This document shows, in pieces, positions 12,498-19,967 of a stretch of 19,967 bases of DNA. The DNA comes from Deltaproteobacteria bacterium (GTDB taxonomy: Bacteria; Desulfobacterota; Desulfuromonadia; Geobacterales; Pseudopelobacteraceae). The position numbers and the translations under genes are program-made. The notes beneath the pieces were generated by a model. The model was not told where the DNA came from, searched no databases, and saw only the letters and a program-made list of their open reading frames with translations. Position 1 is the first letter of the stretch, and every line of letters starts with the position of its first letter. The stretch is from positions 1 to 19,967 of the forward strand of contig JACRCG010000076.1 of the NCBI GenBank assembly GCA_016219145.1, written 5' to 3'.

Positions 12498-14909
12498 ATG
12501 GCTCACAAAACGTCAGTTTTCTTCCTGGTACTGTGCTTGTGCTGCATATTACCCAACCTGCACGCTGAGGAAATCGGTCGGAACGCCACTGTAGCCTCTC
12601 CCCGGAACAACTCACCAGCTCCGGCAGGAATTGACCCGGTCGCCGTTCAAAAGATTGTATTTGAAACCAGCGCCCTGCTGGTCCGTACAAACGGAAAAGT
12701 CAACTCGTTTTCCTCATTCAGACTCAGCAAACCGGCCCGCCTCGTCATCGATCTTCCAAATGTCATTAATCAGCTGGACAGCCAGGCGTTTACCGGCGAC
12801 ACAGCGCCGGTCTCATCGGTCAGGGCTGTGGCATATAGTGACAAGCTGCGGCTGATTATCGAGGCGTCCGCAACTCCCGCGTTTCCGGATACCCGGATTG
12901 AATCCACTCCCGCAGGCCTGGTCATAAACATTCTGGAAAGCGCCGCTCCAGCCGTTTTATCCCCCGCACCTCCGCAAACAGCTCCTGACAGGGAGGTGAA
13001 GGTCGAATTGAGCCAGCTCAAACCAAGCACGGCCGGTGCGGTAACTTCCCGCGGTCATGTCGCATCTGTTGCTGTCGAACAGAAGCAGGATACCGCGCGA
13101 GTCACGCTGAATATTTCCGGAAACTGCCAGATTTCAGATCCGGTGGAAGTTCTGAACGGGATTTCCGTGTCGCTTGGCGACTGTATTGTTCCCGCCAACT
13201 GGCAGGACAGCGTCGATGCAGTTAAAGAAAATTCAGCCGTAAAGGCAGTTACCCTCTTTACTTTTGACAAAACCAGGAAGGTTGAAGCCGGGATGCTGAT
13301 CGAGTTGCGCCAGAAGAGCAAGTTCGGCTATTCAAAGGACAAGCAGCGTCTGGTAATCGATCTCACGGGGGCGGCCAGAGCGGCACTCACTGAAGACGCA
13401 CCTCCCTTCAAGCTTTCTGCTTCCAGAAAAGACGCGAAAGCAGGCGCAAAAACTTTTACAGGCAAAAGAGTTTCAATGGAGTTTGACAATGCCGATTTGC
13501 GGCAGATTTTCCGCCTGCTGGGCGAAGTCAGCGGCGACAACATAATCATAGGGGATGATGTCAAAGGAAATTATACGATTAAGTTCAAAGAAGTGCCTTG
13601 GGATCAGGCACTAGAAATGATTCTTATTAATAACAACTTAGAAGTAACACAATACGGAAATGTTATTGAAATTGTTACTTATGATAAGATTAAAAGACGC
13701 AGAGATCAAATGCTGGAACGACAAAAACAACTTTTTGAGCAAAAGCTTGCAGATGAGAAAATGAACGCTATAGGGCGGAGTGTTGATAATAAAGCAGATG
13801 AAATTGTAACAGCAAGATGCCAAGTGAACAATACAACGGTCGTGGATATTCTTCCTGTACTAAATATTCTATTGTCTAAATTTCGCTCTGTTTTGGGTTC
13901 TAATGCACTAATTAATACTACAAAAACTAATGCAAATGTGACTCCACAGACCGGTGGCCTTTTTGGCGGCGGTGGATTTTCAGGCGATGCTACCTTTGAC
14001 AAAACAACAAGCATACAACAGCAAAGTACTTACAAATCAGAATATGGAGAAATGTATCCGGAATCAAACACGAACACTATAATAATTAATGACAGAAAAG
14101 ATGTAATAAGGAAAGCGGAGTCAATTATTTCGATACTTGATGTTCCCAAAAAACAGGTTTTAATAGAAGCTAGAATGATAGAAGCATCAACTACTTTTAC
14201 ACGAGATTTAGGAGTTCAGTGGGGCGTACATTATAGAGACGGCTCCGCATCATTATTTGGCATAAATTCTCTTGATACTGGTTTTGGTGGGGTAGTTTCG
14301 CAACCTCCAATTAGTGGTTCATCTGGCCCCGGACTCTCAACTGGAATTTCTTTTGGTACTCTAGCAAGTAATATTAAACTCGATGCACGGCTGTCAGCTG
14401 CCGCCTCGCTTGGCACTATAAAAATAATATCAAGTCCAAAAGTAGTGACAACCTATGGATATCCTGCAAAAATTACTCAAGGACAACAGATTCCATACAC
14501 TTCAACAACAGGTGACAAGGTCGAAACTAAATTCATACTAGCAGCACTTGTATTAGATGTTACGCCTAGGATTACTCCTGCTGGCGGTGTATTAATGGAT
14601 CTGAAAATAAGTAATGATTCTTCTACTGGTGTTGGAAACCCACCTTCTATTAATAAAAAAGAAACTACAACACAGATGACAATACAAGACAATGAAACAG
14701 CAGTAATTGGAGGTATTTATACTAACTCTGACACCGATTTTGAGCAGGGAGTGCCGTTCCTTATGGACATACCTTACCTAGGCAAATTGTTCAAATCAAA
14801 TAATGCTACCAAAACACAAACTGAGATGCTGATTTTTTTGACACCTCGATTGCTAGACAAAGAAAAACAAAATGTGACTACTAGAACCAAATGCTTAATT
14901 GTTGAATGA
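12498..14909 (+). CDS. pilQ: PilQ-type secretin, outer-membrane pore
   Basis: This 803-residue secretin should form the outer-membrane ring through which a type IV pilus or secreted protein passes. The domains are: signal peptide (residues 1-23, ending HA); two AMIN domains (about 50-150 and 188-300), which bind peptidoglycan and point to PilQ rather than GspD; an STN/N0 domain (about 325-395, with EVPWDQALEMIL); a secretin_N domain (about 430-560); and the secretin core (about 600-795, with IKIISSPKVVTTYG, VTPRITPAGG and ETAVIGGIYTNSD). The ATG at 12498 follows GGGAG by about ten bases and sits correctly downstream of a promoter. No pilMNOP genes precede it, so it is an isolated secretin gene here. 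From about 13600 onward the gene turns AT-rich with many AGA, ATA and TTA codons, unlike its 5' part and both neighbours. Confidence 0.9.
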   Translation: MAHKTSVFFLVLCLCCILPNLHAEEIGRNATVASPRNNSPAPAGIDPVAVQKIVFETSALLVRTNGKVNSFSSFRLSKPARLVIDLPNVINQLDSQAFTGDTAPVSSVRAVAYSDKLRLIIEASATPAFPDTRIESTPAGLVINILESAAPAVLSPAPPQTAPDREVKVELSQLKPSTAGAVTSRGHVASVAVEQKQDTARVTLNISGNCQISDPVEVLNGISVSLGDCIVPANWQDSVDAVKENSAVKAVTLFTFDKTRKVEAGMLIELRQKSKFGYSKDKQRLVIDLTGAARAALTEDAPPFKLSASRKDAKAGAKTFTGKRVSMEFDNADLRQIFRLLGEVSGDNIIIGDDVKGNYTIKFKEVPWDQALEMILINNNLEVTQYGNVIEIVTYDKIKRRRDQMLERQKQLFEQKLADEKMNAIGRSVDNKADEIVTARCQVNNTTVVDILPVLNILLSKFRSVLGSNALINTTKTNANVTPQTGGLFGGGGFSGDATFDKTTSIQQQSTYKSEYGEMYPESNTNTIIINDRKDVIRKAESIISILDVPKKQVLIEARMIEASTTFTRDLGVQWGVHYRDGSASLFGINSLDTGFGGVVSQPPISGSSGPGLSTGISFGTLASNIKLDARLSAAASLGTIKIISSPKVVTTYGYPAKITQGQQIPYTSTTGDKVETKFILAALVLDVTPRITPAGGVLMDLKISNDSSTGVGNPPSINKKETTTQMTIQDNETAVIGGIYTNSDTDFEQGVPFLMDIPYLGKLFKSNNATKTQTEMLIFLTPRLLDKEKQNVTTRTKCLIVE

Positions 14910-14918
14910 TTTAGGCAA

Positions 14919-15389
14919 TCACGGTCTCTTTGAACTGATGCCGGTAATATAAATTACCAGCTCGCCGTTAGGCCGGCTCACGATAACCTCATCGTCCAGT
15001 TTTTTGTGCAGCAGGGCCTGCCCAACCGGTGAGTCAATGCTGATTTTACCGACTGACACATCGATTTCGTCCGGCCCCACCAATTGATAACAGCGCTCTT
15101 CCCCCTTGTCATCTTCGTAAGTCACCCAGCAGCCGAATGAAACATTTTTCGGATTCGCCGGTACCGTGGCAACTTTCAGCACTTTAATTCGCGAGCCGAG
15201 GTGTTTCAGCTTCCGGTCGATTTCGCGCAGACGTTTTTTTCCGTAGATATACTCGGCGTTTTCCGACCGATCCCCCTCCGCCGCCGCATCCGACACTCCC
15301 TGAACTACCTTGGGGCGCTCCACTTTCCAGAGCTGGTCGTACTCTTCATGCAACTTCTTCAATCCTTCGGCAGAAATCAGATTCGTCAT
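14919..15389 (-). CDS. greB: Transcription elongation factor GreB
   Basis: This 156-residue factor enters the RNA polymerase secondary channel and stimulates cleavage of backtracked transcripts. The N-terminal coiled coil carries the acidic tip (EGDRSENAEYIYG, with the Asp and Glu that coordinate Mg), followed by GKKRLREIDRKLKHL, which is GreB-like rather than GreA-like. The C-terminal FKBP-like domain contains YQLVGPDEID and ISIDSPVGQALLHKKLDD. The ATG overlaps the gmhA stop by four bases (ATGA), and GGAG lies about ten bases upstream. It ends nine bases from the convergent secretin stop. It is last in a minus-strand run with the GT2 protein and gmhA. Assignment as GreB over GreA is likely but not certain. 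Confidence 0.9.
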   Translation of the reverse strand: MTNLISAEGLKKLHEEYDQLWKVERPKVVQGVSDAAAEGDRSENAEYIYGKKRLREIDRKLKHLGSRIKVLKVATVPANPKNVSFGCWVTYEDDKGEERCYQLVGPDEIDVSVGKISIDSPVGQALLHKKLDDEVIVSRPNGELVIYITGISSKRP

Positions 15390-15967
15390 TGATCTTCTTC
15401 TCCAAACATCGTCTTTTCCACCAGGTCACAGACAATATGAATCATGGCGATATGCCCCTCCTGAATACGGGGGGTATCGTCACACGGCACTACCAGCGCC
15501 AGATCACAGACACCTTTGATGACGCCGCCGTCTCCGCCGAGCAGTGCAGCGGTCAGGCAGCCCTTGTCGCGAGCCAGTTCCAGTGCAGTCTTCACGTTGG
15601 TGGAGTTACCGCTGGTAGAAATGCCGATCACCATGTCACCCGGCGTTGCCAGCGCCTCGACCTGGCGTCGGAAGATCAAGTCAAAGCCGTAATCGTTGCC
15701 GATCGCTGTCAGGATGGAACTGTCCGTTGTCAACGCAATAGCGGGCAGGCCGGGACGCTCCATCCGAAACCGGCTTACAATTTCTGCCGCGAAATGCTGC
15801 GAGTCGGCGGCGGAGCCGCCGTTACCCATCACCAGCAGTTTGCCGCCGCGTCTGAAGGTCTCGATCAGGAAGATTGCCAGCTCGGCAATTTGCGGCGACA
15901 ACTCATTTTCAATGCGCCCGCTTACTTCACGATTGGTCCGCAACTGTGAAATGATGTCAGCAATCAT
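15386..15967 (-). CDS. gmhA: Phosphoheptose isomerase
   Basis: This 193-residue SIS-domain enzyme converts sedoheptulose 7-phosphate to D-glycero-D-manno-heptose 7-phosphate, the first step to the ADP-heptose of the lipopolysaccharide inner core. Visible motifs are GNGGSAADSQHFAAE, GISTSGNSTNVKTA and QEGHIAMIHIVCDLVE, whose conserved residues include the catalytic Glu and His. Length is typical. The ATG at 15967 is chosen because GGAGG precedes it by about eight bases; a longer frame upstream would overlap the neighbour more. It overlaps the GT2 stop by four bases and the greB start by four, so the three are a coupled operon. Other heptose genes (gmhB, hldE, waaF) are not in the window. Confidence 0.95.
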   Translation of the reverse strand: MIADIISQLRTNREVSGRIENELSPQIAELAIFLIETFRRGGKLLVMGNGGSAADSQHFAAEIVSRFRMERPGLPAIALTTDSSILTAIGNDYGFDLIFRRQVEALATPGDMVIGISTSGNSTNVKTALELARDKGCLTAALLGGDGGVIKGVCDLALVVPCDDTPRIQEGHIAMIHIVCDLVEKTMFGEEDQ

Positions 15968-17034
15968 GGCGATTCCTCCCTTAGCTGTGCGGAAAGACAA
16001 GTGGAGTGTTTTGTAATGGTCTGGATAAGCTCATCAAGCGAGATTGCGGTTTCCAGAGCGGGGAATGCTGCGCTTTCACTTCCACGAACAGCCAGCAGAT
16101 CCGGGGATCCTGTTTTCAGCAGTGACATCTGGCGTTGCAGGTCTCGCTGGGGAAACAGCAGCGAGATGCCATTAAGCTCTATGCCGGTATGAAGGCCATT
16201 CCACCCCATCCGCCGGAAGTCCGAGTACTGGCGGCGATGCAGCAGCAGGGTGAAACGATGTCCCTGCCGAGCGCCATCCAGTGCAACCTCGATAAAATCA
16301 CCGAGGCTGGCAGCATCGGCTTCTTTTCCGAAATATACGACATAGTGGCGCGGAAGACCCCAAGCCGAGAGATAGGCCAACCGGCTGTTCTGCTGCATTT
16401 CAAGCCGCCGTTCCTGTGATCCGAACACCGGCTCGACGTCGCACATTAATATGGCACGGCTGGTAATGCAGGTCCGGTACCCTCCGGAAGCGACGCGCCG
16501 CACGTACTCATTCAGACACCATTCTCCGCCATCAAGACCATCGTTAAAAGTGCCGGTCAGCACGCGCATTTCCCCCCTCAACAGCAGGGTCGCCAGCGAG
16601 ACCTTGCAACTCTCCATGACTGTGCAACCGGGAACAAGCGCTGCGAGCTGCGGCGCTCCAGCTCCCCTGAACAGTGGTGAGACGATACCGGCTCCGGTTG
16701 ATTCGGCCACATCCAGCAGCACTTTAAGCCACCCCGCGTTTACCATGACGTGCGGACGAACGATAACTGCATAGTCGCTGTCAGAACGCGCCAAACCCAT
16801 GTTTATGGCAGGAACCAGTCCTACGTTGCGCTCTGTTTTTATGAACAGGCCCCGCTCACCCAGCGGTTCCGAAAACTCTTCCAGCATGATCTCGGTCTCG
16901 CGGCTGCTGCCGTTATCGACGATGATCAGACGAGCTTCGGGGGAGTGTTCGAGAATAGCCGCCAGGCAGGCCCGGGTTTCGAACGGACTGTTCCAGACAG
17001 GAACGATTATGTCAACAGTGGGAGATTTCATCAT
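15964..17034 (-). CDS. GT2-like protein lacking an obvious DxD motif
   Basis: This 356-residue protein starts with a GT2 fold: VDIIVPVWNSPFETRACL, IIVDNGSSRE (about residues 37-46) and ERNVGLVPAINMGLA (about 68-82). Where most GT2 enzymes carry the metal-binding NxDT or DxD (after a YAVIV-type strand), this protein reads RPHVMVNAGW (93-102), with no paired Asp. It may use a different metal geometry, or may be non-catalytic. The second half (from about residue 200) has no domain I recognise. It is first in the coupled run with gmhA and greB, and 106 nt downstream of mreB, so a role in LPS or surface polysaccharide assembly is plausible. The start has no clear ribosome binding site; two adjacent ATGs make it uncertain by one residue. 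Confidence 0.8.
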   Translation of the reverse strand: MMKSPTVDIIVPVWNSPFETRACLAAILEHSPEARLIIVDNGSSRETEIMLEEFSEPLGERGLFIKTERNVGLVPAINMGLARSDSDYAVIVRPHVMVNAGWLKVLLDVAESTGAGIVSPLFRGAGAPQLAALVPGCTVMESCKVSLATLLLRGEMRVLTGTFNDGLDGGEWCLNEYVRRVASGGYRTCITSRAILMCDVEPVFGSQERRLEMQQNSRLAYLSAWGLPRHYVVYFGKEADAASLGDFIEVALDGARQGHRFTLLLHRRQYSDFRRMGWNGLHTGIELNGISLLFPQRDLQRQMSLLKTGSPDLLAVRGSESAAFPALETAISLDELIQTITKHSTCLSAQLREESP

Positions 17035-17140
17035 AAGTCAGGAGGGCCAAACATCACCGGAGCACACGGGGCATTGAGAAAAGAGGGGACTCCCTGCGCC
17101 CCCGTCCGTCTCATCTGCCCCATGTCTCTTATGGCTATTA

Positions 17141-18184
17141 CTAGGATGCGATCGACACGCGGCGCAACAGGTCAAGCTCATCCAGAACCTTGCCGGAACC
17201 AAGTACAACGCAGTCCAGAGGGTTCTCGGCGATCAGAACCGGCACCTTGGTGATCTCGCGCAGCAGAAGATCCAGGTTGCGAAGCAGGGCGCCGCCGCCG
17301 GCCAGGAATATGCCCTGATCAACAATGTCGGCCGCCAGCTCGGGCGGAGTTTTTTCCAGGCAGATGCGCACGGTATCGACGATGGAGTTGACCGCCTCTT
17401 TCAGCGCTTCACGAATTTCGTCCGAGCTGACTTCGATTGTTTTCGGAATACCGGAAACCAGATCGCGCCCCTTTACTTCCATATGCAGCACTTCCGGGCC
17501 GGGATAGGCCTCGCCGATATCTATCTTGATCTTTTCAGCCCAGCGTTCACCGATCTGCAAGTTGTATTTCTTGCGAATGTACTGAACGATGGCCTCATCC
17601 ATCTTGTCGCCCCCCATACGGGTGGACTGGGCATAGACGATGCCGGCCAGCGAGATGACGGCCACTTCGGTGGTGCCGCCGCCGATATCTACAATCATGT
17701 TGCCGGAGGCCTCCGTAATAGGCAGGCCGGCGCCGATTGCGGCAGCCATGGGCTCCTCGATCAGATAGACCTCACGCGCACCGGCCGACTCGGCCGATTC
17801 CTTGACAGCTCTTTTTTCGACCTGAGTGATGCCGGAAGGGACGCAGATAACTATTCGAGGCCGCACCAGCGTCTTGCGGTGGTGCACCTTGTGAATGAAG
17901 TAGCGCAGCATCTCCTCGGTAATATCGAAATCGGCGATGACGCCATCCTTCATCGGCCTGATGGCAGTGATCGAGCCGGGGGTACGCCCCAGCATCTGCT
18001 TGGCTTCCATACCGACCTTAAGAACCTTCTGCTGGCCATTGGGCAATTTCTGAACGGCAACTACCGACGGCTCGCGAACGACAATTCCCTTTCCCTTAAG
18101 GTAAACCAGAGTGTTGGCGGTACCAAGGTCAATGGCCAGATCATTGGAAAACATTCCAAACAGGTAATCAAACATTTTCAACAT
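17141..18184 (-). CDS. mreB: Rod-shape-determining protein MreB
   Basis: This 347-residue bacterial actin forms membrane-associated filaments that guide cell-wall synthesis along the sidewall. Motifs are DLAIDLGTANTLVYLKGKG (N-terminal phosphate-1), a central IVDIGGGTTEVAVISL (phosphate-2) and IFLAGGGALLRNLD (adenosine). Length is standard and no key residue is missing. The ATG at 18184 has AAGGA about ten bases upstream; an in-frame start six codons earlier is less likely. The usual partners mreC, mreD, mrdA and rodA do not follow; a GT2 gene and gmhA follow instead, so this may be a stand-alone or second copy. The 95-nt upstream region contains the palindrome GCAATAATTGC (18249-18259) and no clear promoter. 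Confidence 0.96.
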   Translation of the reverse strand: MLKMFDYLFGMFSNDLAIDLGTANTLVYLKGKGIVVREPSVVAVQKLPNGQQKVLKVGMEAKQMLGRTPGSITAIRPMKDGVIADFDITEEMLRYFIHKVHHRKTLVRPRIVICVPSGITQVEKRAVKESAESAGAREVYLIEEPMAAAIGAGLPITEASGNMIVDIGGGTTEVAVISLAGIVYAQSTRMGGDKMDEAIVQYIRKKYNLQIGERWAEKIKIDIGEAYPGPEVLHMEVKGRDLVSGIPKTIEVSSDEIREALKEAVNSIVDTVRICLEKTPPELAADIVDQGIFLAGGGALLRNLDLLLREITKVPVLIAENPLDCVVLGSGKVLDELDLLRRVSIAS

Positions 18185-18279
18185 TATGCGTGATCCTTTC
18201 AAAAATCATTTCAGGTGCTGAAGGACTGCGAAGAATAACAGAGTTGCAGCAATAATTGCAAGCATGAATAATCTGCAGA

Positions 18280-19758
18280 TCAGACCTCTACCCGGAACTC
18301 TGCTCCGCCGTCCAGATTACGGGCCGTCAGTTTCCCGCCCATATTCTGTTCGATGATTACCTTGGACATGTACAGCCCGATGCCGGTGCCCCTGTCCGGC
18401 GCCCGGGTTGTAAAATATGGATCAAATATTCTGGGTAAGACATCATCAGGAATTCCGCCGCAGTTGTCGCTGACATACACTGCCGAGCGTTCATTCTCGC
18501 GGGTAATCCGGATGCGAATTTGCGCATCTTCGACGCAGCGCTCGAAACAGGCTTCTCCGGCATTGGAAATGATATTGAGCAGAACCTGCGAGTATTCGTT
18601 TTGATAGCCAAAAGCGGTGACATCCTCGTCTCCTGCAATGACTACCCGTACATTGCGGCTCTCAAGCGCGGCGGAGACAAAATCCAGAGTGCGCCTGACC
18701 GCCTTATTGATGCAGAAGTTCTGTTTTTCCTTGTCATCGCGAAAAAAATTGCGGAAATCGTCGATGGTGCCGGACATATGCATGATGACGTCCATCGCCT
18801 TGTCGATCTGACACTCCATCTCCGCGCTGGTGATTGTGCCGGAATCGTATGAAAGTTGAATATTCTGAATGATCAGCCCGATATTGTTGAGCGGCTGACG
18901 CCACTGATGGGCAATATTGTTGATCATCTCACCCAGAGCCGCCAGCCGTCCCTGCTGGATCATGGTCTGATCCATGCGCCTGAGCTCCGCCACAGCCTCA
19001 CTGATGCGATTTTCCAGAGAATGGTTGATTATTTCAAGCTGTTCGGTCTGCTCCAGAAGCTTCTGCTCCATCAGTTTGAGTTGGGTTATGTCCTGATTGC
19101 TGGCCCGCCACCCCCATGGCAGACCTTCAGGTGTGAAGATTTGCCGACAGATATGACCCAGCCAGCGCAGCTCGCCGTTTTTGGTCAGAATCCGCATTTC
19201 GATCGGCATGATATGCCCGTCTTCGCAAACTTCATGGGTATGGTTCAGAAACAGTTCCCTGTCTTCCGGAAGAATAATGCGATGAACCAGCTCATGGTCG
19301 CTCATGAACTCTTCGATTGAATACCCGGTAAGCTTTGTCACCGATGGAGACATGTACAGGAAGGTATCGTCCGGCAATCGCCAGTATTCCCAATTGGAGG
19401 CGCAATCAGCCACTATCCGCAGGTGCTCCTCGCTCTGCTGCACCGCTTCCTGGGCCGTCTTTCGCTCTGCGATCTCCTCCGCAAGCTGCCTGGTCTGCCG
19501 GAGCAGCTCATCCTCGATCCGCTGCTGGGACTGGGCGCAGCGGAACAGTTGTCGCGCTCCAAGAGCGGAGACAACCAGGCCAATCAGCCAGATAGCGGTC
19601 AGTACAACAGTACACTGGATGCTGGAAGCATCCAGCAGAAGTGACGCCCCTGCCAACAGAGTCCAGCAGAGCGCCTGAAAGGCGGCATACGTCAATATTT
19701 TCCCAGAATTCTTACCGCTGTTTTCTCCGCTGTAGGGCGGTTGATCTGAGGCTTGCAT
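18280..19758 (-). CDS. PAS-domain sensor histidine kinase
   Basis: This 492-residue kinase has two N-terminal membrane helices (about residues 22-43 and 48-70), then a coiled-coil linker with QRIEDELLRQTRQLAEEIAERK (about 78-100), a PAS/PAC pair (about 105-225, ending WGWRASNQDIT) and a second coiled coil. The HisKA-type helix carries GRLAALGEMINNIAHQWRQPLN with the phospho-acceptor His284. The HATPase domain shows the N box (LLNIISNAGEAC), the G1 box (VSDNCGGIPDD) and the G2 box (DRGTGIGLYMSK). The short loop between helices leaves little periplasmic sensor, so input probably comes through the PAS domain. No response regulator is adjacent, so it looks like an orphan kinase. The ATG at 19758 is preferred over a GTG two codons upstream because AGGTG is better spaced for it. 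Confidence 0.93.
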   Translation of the reverse strand: MQASDQPPYSGENSGKNSGKILTYAAFQALCWTLLAGASLLLDASSIQCTVVLTAIWLIGLVVSALGARQLFRCAQSQQRIEDELLRQTRQLAEEIAERKTAQEAVQQSEEHLRIVADCASNWEYWRLPDDTFLYMSPSVTKLTGYSIEEFMSDHELVHRIILPEDRELFLNHTHEVCEDGHIMPIEMRILTKNGELRWLGHICRQIFTPEGLPWGWRASNQDITQLKLMEQKLLEQTEQLEIINHSLENRISEAVAELRRMDQTMIQQGRLAALGEMINNIAHQWRQPLNNIGLIIQNIQLSYDSGTITSAEMECQIDKAMDVIMHMSGTIDDFRNFFRDDKEKQNFCINKAVRRTLDFVSAALESRNVRVVIAGDEDVTAFGYQNEYSQVLLNIISNAGEACFERCVEDAQIRIRITRENERSAVYVSDNCGGIPDDVLPRIFDPYFTTRAPDRGTGIGLYMSKVIIEQNMGGKLTARNLDGGAEFRVEV

Positions 19759-19861
19759 AGTCACCTGCCGGATTTAGTTCTTATAATCTGAAAGACTACC
19801 ACGCTTTGCGCAGATGGCAATCAAGAATAAACCTGAAAAAAGCAGTTGCCTCTCACAAAGG

Positions 19862-19967
19862 CACAAAGAACACAAGGAAATCTGAGGCTTATGTGGGTTT
19901 CAGCACTCACCGATAGGGTTCTATTCTTCGCTTTGATAATCTCCTGATTTTCTTGGTGAACTTTGTG
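19862..19967. repeat. Imperfect inverted repeat running off the window end
   Basis: The left arm (19862-19887) begins CACAAAG and the right arm (19943-19967) ends CTTTGTG. Reverse-complemented, the arms match over most of about 25 bases, with a few mismatches and one or two single-base gaps. About 55 bases lie between them. A further CACAAAG copy lies at 19854-19860, so the unit may include short direct repeats. The layout resembles dispersed intergenic palindromes common in Geobacter-like genomes, but this cannot be confirmed from one copy. The rest of 19759-19967 holds the kinase promoter region, and I see no gene in it. Confidence 0.55.

Noticed and set aside
14880..14920. Frameshift at the secretin C-terminus
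   Set aside because: The last residues after LTPRLLD look divergent, but the frame is continuous, secretin C-terminal tails vary, and the stop lies normally before greB. There is no evidence of a break.
17060..17110. GGGG...CCCC hairpin after mreB as a minus-strand terminator
   Set aside because: The stem has only four base pairs around a ten-base loop and the T run is interrupted, too weak to report as a terminator.
1..19967. CRISPR array, tRNA, rRNA or prophage
   Set aside because: No regularly spaced repeats, cloverleaf sequences, rRNA segments or phage structural genes were recognised on either strand.

Overview
The window looks like chromosome from a Gram-negative anaerobic deltaproteobacterium, most likely Geobacteraceae or a close relative. 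That placement is an inference. It rests on the gene content (a UbiA/UbiX quinone pair, a type IV pilus or type II secretin, heptose-LPS genes, an HQWRQPLN-type histidine kinase, MreB) and on a GC content in the low-to-mid 50s by eye. No database search was possible. About 19 genes can be supported, and most are ordinary housekeeping genes.

Layout. (1) 1-1541: an IS630-family element (about 7-1121, TA duplicated at both ends) sits inside a HEPN-domain toxin gene. Only the last ~37 codons of that gene remain to its right, still overlapping an intact MNT nucleotidyltransferase antitoxin gene. (2) 1606-4390, minus strand: an HtrA/DegP-type lipoprotein protease, a small conserved-looking hypothetical protein, and the pseudouridine synthase RluD, with a terminator-like hairpin just before rluD. 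(3) 4580-7559, plus strand: an XRE-cupin regulator, then folK, a YHS-domain membrane protein and glycogen synthase, closed by a good intrinsic terminator. folK has its own promoter, placed so that the mRNA may be leaderless. (4) 7652-8713, minus strand: a chromosomal ParM/StbA-like actin ATPase, with a divergent intergenic region of about 280 nt. (5) 8992-12352, plus strand: a putative lipoprotein, UbiA-type prenyltransferase, UbiX flavin prenyltransferase and a GT2 glycosyltransferase, closely packed. (6) 12498-14909: a PilQ/GspD-type secretin under its own sigma70-like promoter. Its 5' 45% has the local GC-rich composition, and its 3' 55% is abruptly AT-rich. (7) 14919-19758, minus strand: a PAS histidine kinase, mreB, an unusual GT2 protein, gmhA and greB; the last three are linked by 4-nt overlaps. 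The window ends in part of an inverted repeat.

Functional themes: envelope and surface biogenesis (MreB, GmhA, two GT2 proteins, secretin, periplasmic protease), quinone synthesis (UbiA/UbiX), and one toxin-antitoxin locus apparently disarmed by an IS. The most notable signals are the mosaic secretin gene, which stands alone without pilMNOP, and the IS-interrupted HEPN/MNT pair, whose reading frame can be rebuilt across the insertion. I did not find convincing evidence of a wholly new multi-gene system.
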